Origin: Lachnospiraceae bacterium
GTDB taxonomy: Bacteria; Bacillota; Clostridia; Lachnospirales; Lachnospiraceae
DNA: 46,695 nt
Reading direction: 5' to 3'
Assembly (NCBI GenBank): GCA_028693705.1
Contig: JAQUUX010000013.1
Coordinates: forward strand, 1-46,695
The notes under the pieces were generated by a model. The model was not told where the DNA came from. It saw only the letters and a list, made by a program, of their open reading frames with translations, and searched no databases. Below, piece after piece: positions 41,645-46,695 of this stretch (position 1 is its first letter; every line of letters begins with the position of its first letter). Made by a program: the position numbers and the translations under genes.

Positions 41645-42670
41645 CTAGAATTCTTTTCCGTTCAGGATCTCTTCATAATCTTTCAAATTTTTCTCAAGAA
41701 GTGCCGGGGTGTCCAGACCATAAGGACATTTTGATTTACATTTGTTGCAGTGAAGGCAGTCTTTGATCTTCATCATTTTAGCCTGTGCCTCCGGTGTTAA
41801 TTGTTTATCTGACGGAGATCTTCGTATCAGAAGTGACATTCGGGCACAATTATTGATTTCAATACCTGCCGGACATGGCATACAGTATCCACAGCCACGG
41901 CAAAAATCGCCTAACAGTTCTTTACGATCACTTTCGATAATCTGAGAAAGCGCGTTATCCATAACAGGAGGATTAGCTATGTAGGAGATAAATTCATCCA
42001 ACTCAGATTCACGTTGTACGCCCCAAATTGGCAGGACATTATCAAACTGGTCTGCATATGCATAAGCAGCAGCGGAGTTATTAATCAAGCCGCCCGAGAG
42101 GGATTTCATGGCAATAAATCCCATGTTATGCTCTTTACAGGCGGTTACAAGAGCGATATCTTTTTCGGTAGCCAGATAGCAGAATGGAAACTGCAATGTT
42201 TCGTATAAACCGGAGGAGATGGCTTCAACCGCAACAGAAAGTCTATGATTGGTTATACCGATGTGGTGAATCTTTCCCTGTGCTTTTGCTTCCAGCATAC
42301 ATTCATATAGTCCGGAACCATCTCCGGGCTTAGGACAGACTTCAGGATTATGGAACTGATAAATATCTATGTAATCTGTCTGCAGTTCAGCAAGTGAAGT
42401 TTCCAGATCTTTCCAAAAGCCTTCTGGTGTAGAAGATGGTGTTTTCGTTGCGATAAAAAAGTTTTTTCGGAAGTTTTTTGTAGCAAGCCCGAGTTTGTGT
42501 TCACTATCTGAATATCCTCTGGCAGTATCAAAAAACGTGATGCCCGCCTGATATGCTTTCTGGATTAATTTAACAGCAGCCTCATCTGATATACGCTGGA
42601 TGGGGAGTGCTCCAAAACCATTTTTATTGACTGTAATATTGGTGGAACCCAGTGTGATGCTTTTGTTCAT
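41645..42670 (-). CDS. Aldo/keto reductase with C-terminal ferredoxin-type domain
   Basis: 341 residues. The N-terminal TIM barrel keeps the reductase tetrad: Asp48 (FFDTARGYSDSE), Tyr53, Lys76 (IATKTP) and His107 (YQFHNPE). The C-terminal part adds two cysteine clusters, CRGCGYCMPC from residue 257 and CLHCNKCKSKC from residue 305, for 4Fe-4S centres, so electrons may come from or go to ferredoxin. It starts at an ATGA overlap with the stop of apbE, so the two form an operon on this strand. Substrate unknown. Confidence 0.92.
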   Translation of the reverse strand: MNKSITLGSTNITVNKNGFGALPIQRISDEAAVKLIQKAYQAGITFFDTARGYSDSEHKLGLATKNFRKNFFIATKTPSSTPEGFWKDLETSLAELQTDYIDIYQFHNPEVCPKPGDGSGLYECMLEAKAQGKIHHIGITNHRLSVAVEAISSGLYETLQFPFCYLATEKDIALVTACKEHNMGFIAMKSLSGGLINNSAAAYAYADQFDNVLPIWGVQRESELDEFISYIANPPVMDNALSQIIESDRKELLGDFCRGCGYCMPCPAGIEINNCARMSLLIRRSPSDKQLTPEAQAKMMKIKDCLHCNKCKSKCPYGLDTPALLEKNLKDYEEILNGKEF

Positions 42671-43710
42671 GAATCTTTACCTCCATAAAATGTTAGATTG
42701 TTTTCTGAGAGACCGGATGAGTAATGCAAATTATCGTCACGGGTAACAAATATTGCTTCTATATCAGGAAGGGAGTTTATCAAAGCCATTCCATCTTCTA
42801 AGCCAAGACAATAGCAGGTTGTAGAGAGTGCGTCTCCGTCCATGGAACTATCGGACAAAATAGTGACTTCCAGCAGATCATTCTCAATTGGAAAACCAGT
42901 GGCAGTATTTAAAATATGGTGATATTGTTTACCACCATATTCAAAATAACGTTCATAGCAGCCGGAGGATACCACAGAAGCATCCCGGGTGGAAACAGCA
43001 CAAAGACTTTCTCCCTGTGCGGAAAATGGTTTCTGAATACCAACCTTGAAATCAGAACCATCAGTCTTACTGCCCAGGGTGAGAACGTTTCCCCCCAGGT
43101 TGATAATAGCCGAATTGATGCCTTCGGATTGCAGATATGATTTCATCTGATCAGCAATGAAGCCTTTGGCGATAAAACCAAGATCTAAAACCATTTCAGG
43201 ATCTGTAAGAGTTACTTCATTTCCCTGTATCTGAATATTTTTATAATTTACATGGGACAGCTTTTCCAGGATCAGGGAATCTTCCGGCGGGATTTTTTTA
43301 CTGTCTGCAGAAAAATCCCATTCCTCGCTTACCACACCGATACTGGGATCTACCTTCCCGTCGGACAGTTTGGCATAGGATAGTGCTGTCTGCAATAAGG
43401 TAAGGGTGTCATCAGAGATGGTAGTTGCCGCGCCATCTGCATGATTCATATTCCATACGTCAGAATTCTCTTTTGTGCGGCTTAACATATTTTCATAGGT
43501 ATCAGCCATTTGGAAACATGTATCGAGTACATCTTCCAGATGAGAAATACTGTTTTCACGATCAGGATATAGGGTTAGAGTGATTACAGTATCAAAATAA
43601 AGTCCGGTTTCGCTTACAGGCTGACTGTCTACGGGAGCAGAACCGCATCCTGTAAACAAAAAGCAGACACTTAAAATAACCCAAAAAAGCAATTTAGTGA
43701 AAAATTTCAT
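42667..43710 (-). CDS. apbE: FAD:protein FMN transferase (ApbE lipoprotein)
   Basis: 347 residues. A lipoprotein signal ends at FTGC (Cys22). ApbE moves FMN from FAD onto a Thr in proteins such as RnfG and RnfD. Family regions visible: TGLYFDTVITLTLY near residue 35, VDPSIGVVSEEW near 141, LDLGFIAKGFIADQM near 175, INLGGNVLTLGSK near 203 and the C-terminal MDGDALSTTCYCLG near 295, including the metal-binding Asp. Its outside location fits outside acceptor sites. It is about 2.5 kb from rnf and may serve it. Confidence 0.93.
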   Translation of the reverse strand: MKFFTKLLFWVILSVCFLFTGCGSAPVDSQPVSETGLYFDTVITLTLYPDRENSISHLEDVLDTCFQMADTYENMLSRTKENSDVWNMNHADGAATTISDDTLTLLQTALSYAKLSDGKVDPSIGVVSEEWDFSADSKKIPPEDSLILEKLSHVNYKNIQIQGNEVTLTDPEMVLDLGFIAKGFIADQMKSYLQSEGINSAIINLGGNVLTLGSKTDGSDFKVGIQKPFSAQGESLCAVSTRDASVVSSGCYERYFEYGGKQYHHILNTATGFPIENDLLEVTILSDSSMDGDALSTTCYCLGLEDGMALINSLPDIEAIFVTRDDNLHYSSGLSENNLTFYGGKDS

Positions 43711-43829
43711 AAAGAATAACCACCTTCTGGAATTTGATTGGAATATTTTTAGAAAGATTGCAGGAATGAAAACTTCATGCTAAAGTAAAACCATAAGTCA
43801 TTTTATCACAAAAGGAAAGAAGTGCAAAT

Positions 43830-44978
43830 ATGAGACTTCCAGAGGAAGATGATGGCAGCCAGGGAACTGGTATGCCTTTGATCTATATGATGATAGGAGT
43901 ATCTGTTTTTGTTCTGGTTATACTGGCAGTGGTATTTGCCGGAAATAGCAATAAAAGTCATAAAAGAACTGAAACAGAGGTGACCGCTACGGAAACAGAA
44001 AACCTGCAGGCTGATGGGACAGGTACATTCGAGACGGTGGAAACAGCGGAGTCGTCGGAAACCGCATTACGGGAAAATTATGGCAGTGGCCTGACTGCGT
44101 CTGATCTGGATTTTTGGGATATGTATCCGGAAAATGAGACAAAGAGTAAAGATGAAGCCACTGATGCACAGACCGATAAATCTGATGTAAAGGTTGAAAC
44201 AGAGGAAGCTGATATAACTACAGACGGGAAACATACCAAGGTTATTGCACCGGATGGAAAAGAAGAATGGGTTTTGATTAGTCCTTATCTGAAAAAAAAC
44301 AGCTATGATTTTACAAGGCTTGTTTCGCAGTCAAATGTGATGAAATATTATGAGGATGGTAAGCAGACCTCTTTTGTAGGTGTGGATCTTTCACAATATA
44401 ACGAAGATGTGGATTTTGTAGCCTTGAAGCAGTATGGTATTGATTATTGTATGCTGCGGGCGGGGGTCAGAGGATACGAAAGCGGTCAGATTCTGGTGGA
44501 TGAGAAGTTTGAAGCATATTTGTCAGAAGCATCTGAGGCCGGTCTAAAGCTGGGTGCTTATTTTTATTCCCAGGCAGTCACAGAAGAGGAAGCAATTGAA
44601 GAAGCAAATCTGGTGCTGCAACATGTGGAGCCGTATGATATTACATATCCTATTGCTTTTGATATGGAAATATCCAATAATAAATCAAGAACAGACGGAC
44701 TGACCAGGGATGCCAGAACAAAAATTGTCCAGGCATTTTGCAGTACAATTGAAGCTGCCGGGCATACAGCGATGATATATGGAAATAAATATTGCCTGCT
44801 GAAACTTATAGATCTGTCTCGACTGTCAGATTATGATGTATGGTATTCTGAACAGGAAGACCTGCCGGATTATCCCTATACTTTTTCTATGTGGCAGTAC
44901 CAGACAACGGCAACGGTTTCCGGTATCCCGGGACTCGCTGATTTGAATATCTGCTTTGTAAATTATGTAGAACGTTAG
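43830..44978 (+). CDS. GH25-family lysozyme, membrane-anchored
   Basis: 382 residues. The N-terminus is cytoplasmic, with one membrane helix (IYMMIGVSVFVLVILAVVFA, near residues 13-32), then a Thr/Glu-rich linker of about 100 residues, then a GH25 muramidase domain beginning FVGVDLSQYNEDVDF near residue 181. Catalytic acidic residues are in YPIAFDMEI near residue 276, and WYSEQEDLPDYPYTFSMWQY near residue 340 completes the barrel. It should cut peptidoglycan glycan chains at the cell surface. AAAGGAAAGAAG precedes the ATG. It converges with the next gene with a 5-nt gap. Confidence 0.92.
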   Translation: MRLPEEDDGSQGTGMPLIYMMIGVSVFVLVILAVVFAGNSNKSHKRTETEVTATETENLQADGTGTFETVETAESSETALRENYGSGLTASDLDFWDMYPENETKSKDEATDAQTDKSDVKVETEEADITTDGKHTKVIAPDGKEEWVLISPYLKKNSYDFTRLVSQSNVMKYYEDGKQTSFVGVDLSQYNEDVDFVALKQYGIDYCMLRAGVRGYESGQILVDEKFEAYLSEASEAGLKLGAYFYSQAVTEEEAIEEANLVLQHVEPYDITYPIAFDMEISNNKSRTDGLTRDARTKIVQAFCSTIEAAGHTAMIYGNKYCLLKLIDLSRLSDYDVWYSEQEDLPDYPYTFSMWQYQTTATVSGIPGLADLNICFVNYVER

Positions 44979-44983
44979 ATTTA

Positions 44984-45781
44984 TCACAATGAATAATTCA
45001 AAATACGGTCAGAGATGATAACATGTGAATAGATATCTGCATATTGTGAGGGAGAGCAATTTTCCAGATAATTAGGTCTGAAATTTTTTTTCAGACCTTT
45101 TTTATTTAAACAGTCAATTGCTTTATTATATGCAATGGCTGCTTCCAAAGCAGTATGATATCTGCCAACAATATAGTCTCCGTGAATATGAATAACTGTA
45201 AGGTAACAGGATTTTCCATTGTGTTCCGTTATGCGTACACCGTGATATGGATTCATGACCTCAATGTTTTCGTATCGGTAATCCATGTTGTCTCCATTAC
45301 GAAAACGAAAGTCTTTATCATAAACGGCAAAAGGCGGAATACCGTATCTGCTGTGCAGACTGATCTGGGAACCGTAATCTGCCACGAATAGATGTCCGCC
45401 TCTGCGCATAATCTTATGAGATGAGTAATAAAATAAATCATCGATATCAAAAGTAAGACGATGATTCTGTGACAGATAATAGTAGAAGAACTTTTGTCTG
45501 ATATAAATGGGGTTCCCAATATATATACCATTGTCTCGAAAATTTAATAAAATCACCCATTTGGAAAAGTTAAGAGAGCTTTTAACGGTATAGTCCAAGA
45601 GTGTTTTTTCATTGTTCTCCAAGAGCGAAGCCGCTTCAATATATGCGTTATGTGCTGCTTTCATAGAAGAGAAGCTTCCCAGGCTGATATGTTTGCGTCT
45701 GAAGGTAATAGAAGCGCGGTAATATAGTGTTTGATCTTTTTTTCGACTGGGATAGACACCAGGGAGTCTTTTTTCCGTCAT
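44984..45781 (-). CDS. AP2-like / HNH-derived DNA-binding-like protein
   Basis: 265 residues from the ATG at 45781, with AGGA eight bases upstream; the ORF is open further but without a ribosome site. Residues 7-55 (GVYPSRKKDQTLYYRASI, then ISLGSFSSMKAAHNAYIEAA) resemble an AP2 DNA-binding domain. A second copy is at about 180-240, ending KKNFRPNYLENCS. Between them, residues 120-178 look like a worn HNH-endonuclease module: RFRNGDNMDYRYENIEVMN matches the usual DGN..DNR..NLEV pattern, but the catalytic His is not seen. It may be a domesticated homing-endonuclease relative. Confidence 0.65.
   Translation of the reverse strand: MTEKRLPGVYPSRKKDQTLYYRASITFRRKHISLGSFSSMKAAHNAYIEAASLLENNEKTLLDYTVKSSLNFSKWVILLNFRDNGIYIGNPIYIRQKFFYYYLSQNHRLTFDIDDLFYYSSHKIMRRGGHLFVADYGSQISLHSRYGIPPFAVYDKDFRFRNGDNMDYRYENIEVMNPYHGVRITEHNGKSCYLTVIHIHGDYIVGRYHTALEAAIAYNKAIDCLNKKGLKKNFRPNYLENCSPSQYADIYSHVIISDRILNYSL
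45074..45103 (+). terminator. Terminator for the GH25 gene, embedded in the opposing coding sequence
   Basis: AGGTCTGAAA (45074-45083) pairs perfectly with TTTCAGACCT (45089-45098), 5-nt loop, then five more T residues. It lies about 95 nt after the GH25 stop and inside the 3' part of the minus-strand AP2-like gene, in codons for GLKKNFRP. Confidence 0.8.
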
Positions 45782-45897
45782 AATAGGATCCTTTTTTCTT
45801 TTTAGTATAACATTTGAAAAGTTACAAGACAAATAATAGAAATAATCTGCCATAAACTGTATAGAATATTATAAGCGGTATAAAGGCAGGAAGGAAT

Positions 45898-46533
45898 ATG
45901 AATCGAACCTATTTAAAATTTGCGTTACTTGGCAATTTGTTATTTTTATTGGCTTTATTTAATTGCAGGTGTATAGCTCTTAACCGGGTGGCGGCTACAG
46001 AGGCTTTCCGTCTGGAATACCAGAGTAGCCTGAAACAGGAGAAAAATGATTCTGGGCGAAAATATCTCCCCTTTTTGCATATGATGAGACAGGCATCATC
46101 AGGGCAGAGAGTTGTGGATTACGATGTCCTTGAACAAAGTTTTGAGGGACTTACAATGGAAGATTATCAGATTTTGCTCCGCATCGTAGAGGCTGAGGCC
46201 GGAAGCGAGGACATGACAGGGAAGATGTTAGTGGCAAATGTTGTCATGAACCGCGTAGCAGACGAGAGTTTTCCTGATACGGTAAAAGAAGTGGTGTTCC
46301 AAAAGGCAAACGGTGTCACACAGTTTTCACCGGTATCCGATGGAAGATATGAAGAGGTAAAGATCAGTGAAGAAACAGTGGAAGCGGTGGAACGAGTACT
46401 CTCAGGTGAGGATCATTCCGAGGGTGCCTTGTATTTTGTATCCAGAAAATATGCTGATCCTGATAGACTGAAATGGTTTGATCAAAACCTGACCCCTCTA
46501 TTTACTTATGGAGGGCACCAGTTTTTCTTATAA
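45898..46533 (+). CDS. SleB/CwlJ-type cell wall hydrolase
   Basis: 211 residues. An N-terminal membrane or signal segment (LKFALLGNLLFLLALFNC) leads to a Hydrolase_2 domain: YQILLRIVEAEAGSEDMTGKMLVANVVMNRV near residue 90 (read in parts; the first Glu is the likely catalytic residue), then FQKANGVTQFSPVSDGRY and GALYFVSRKYADP. This family includes spore cortex-lytic enzymes, but similar domains also act in vegetative cells. AGGAAGG precedes the ATG. It is transcribed away from the AP2-like gene. Confidence 0.88.
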   Translation: MNRTYLKFALLGNLLFLLALFNCRCIALNRVAATEAFRLEYQSSLKQEKNDSGRKYLPFLHMMRQASSGQRVVDYDVLEQSFEGLTMEDYQILLRIVEAEAGSEDMTGKMLVANVVMNRVADESFPDTVKEVVFQKANGVTQFSPVSDGRYEEVKISEETVEAVERVLSGEDHSEGALYFVSRKYADPDRLKWFDQNLTPLFTYGGHQFFL

Positions 46534-46695
46534 AGTACCGTAGAAGATATGGAATGCTCATAGGAAATGTCTTGAGTTTCCGCAAAATGTTATTTCAAAA
46601 TGATTAACTTCTCCTAAAGTGTCAATCCGTCAGTTTTCTGAATGATGATGAGTGACGTTGAACAGAGTAGAGACACTTAAATAAGCCCCGCTGGA
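46534..46695. other. Terminal non-coding segment
   Basis: No gene is readable in the last 162 bases. GATGATGAGTGACGTTGAAC followed by AGAGTAGAGACA near 46643-46676 looks slightly like the start of a T-box leader, but the window ends before the diagnostic parts. Confidence 0.2.

Overview
The window looks like a chromosomal segment of a low-GC anaerobic Firmicute, most likely a Lachnospiraceae-type Clostridium relative. The evidence is a six-gene Rnf complex in the order C-D-G-E-A-B, a sodium-pumping decarboxylase operon, a cmk-ispH-S1 cluster, a two-subunit transketolase, SleB-type and GH25 cell-wall enzymes, and strong AGGAGG ribosome sites. The genus is not determined. Genes are mostly on the plus strand. 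No tRNA, rRNA, CRISPR array, prophage or transposase gene was seen.

Layout. 1-9523 is housekeeping: a putative lipoprotein, glyQS, alaS, rpsU, a CmpB-like membrane protein, a DD-carboxypeptidase, a metallophosphoesterase, and scpA-scpB. 9929-16045 is a catabolic-looking operon: an FCD-type GntR regulator, a sugar-type ABC importer without its ATPase, a split transketolase and a small cupin. 16136-21324 is mixed: trmO, a degenerate GGDEF membrane protein, a frameshifted pssD with intact pssE, a second DD-carboxypeptidase and a Gfo/Idh/MocA oxidoreductase. 21464-26696 is a carboxyltransferase / sodium-pump decarboxylase operon. 26697-27417 has no gene and is filled by large inverted repeats. 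27418-33786 holds TetR and RpiR regulators, a BaiN-like flavoprotein, cmk, ispH, an S1-domain protein and an orphan cheR. 33887-34999 is a minus-strand YprB-like nuclease. 35198-40198 is rnfCDGEAB, followed by a dicarboxylate/amino-acid symporter. A minus-strand pair follows (apbE and an aldo/keto reductase with ferredoxin motifs), then a GH25 lysozyme, an AP2/HNH-derived DNA-binding-like protein (minus strand) and a SleB-like hydrolase.

How the genes fit together. The decarboxylase operon and Rnf are both ion-pumping energy-conserving machines. The apbE product should attach FMN to the threonines in the SGAT sites of RnfG and RnfD, and the ferredoxin-type aldo/keto reductase beside it may exchange electrons with the same pool. 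The GntR-ABC-transketolase operon probably imports a carbohydrate and feeds a phosphorylated ketose into C2-transfer chemistry, but its kinase and isomerase are not in the window.

The least explained parts are the two palindromic elements at 26701-27327, the abnormal 5' end of the GGDEF gene together with the poly-T frameshift in neighbouring pssD, the four-cysteine tail of RnfE, and the AP2-HNH-AP2 protein whose coding strand carries the terminator of the opposing lysozyme gene. All functional statements come from reading motifs by eye; no database search was run.
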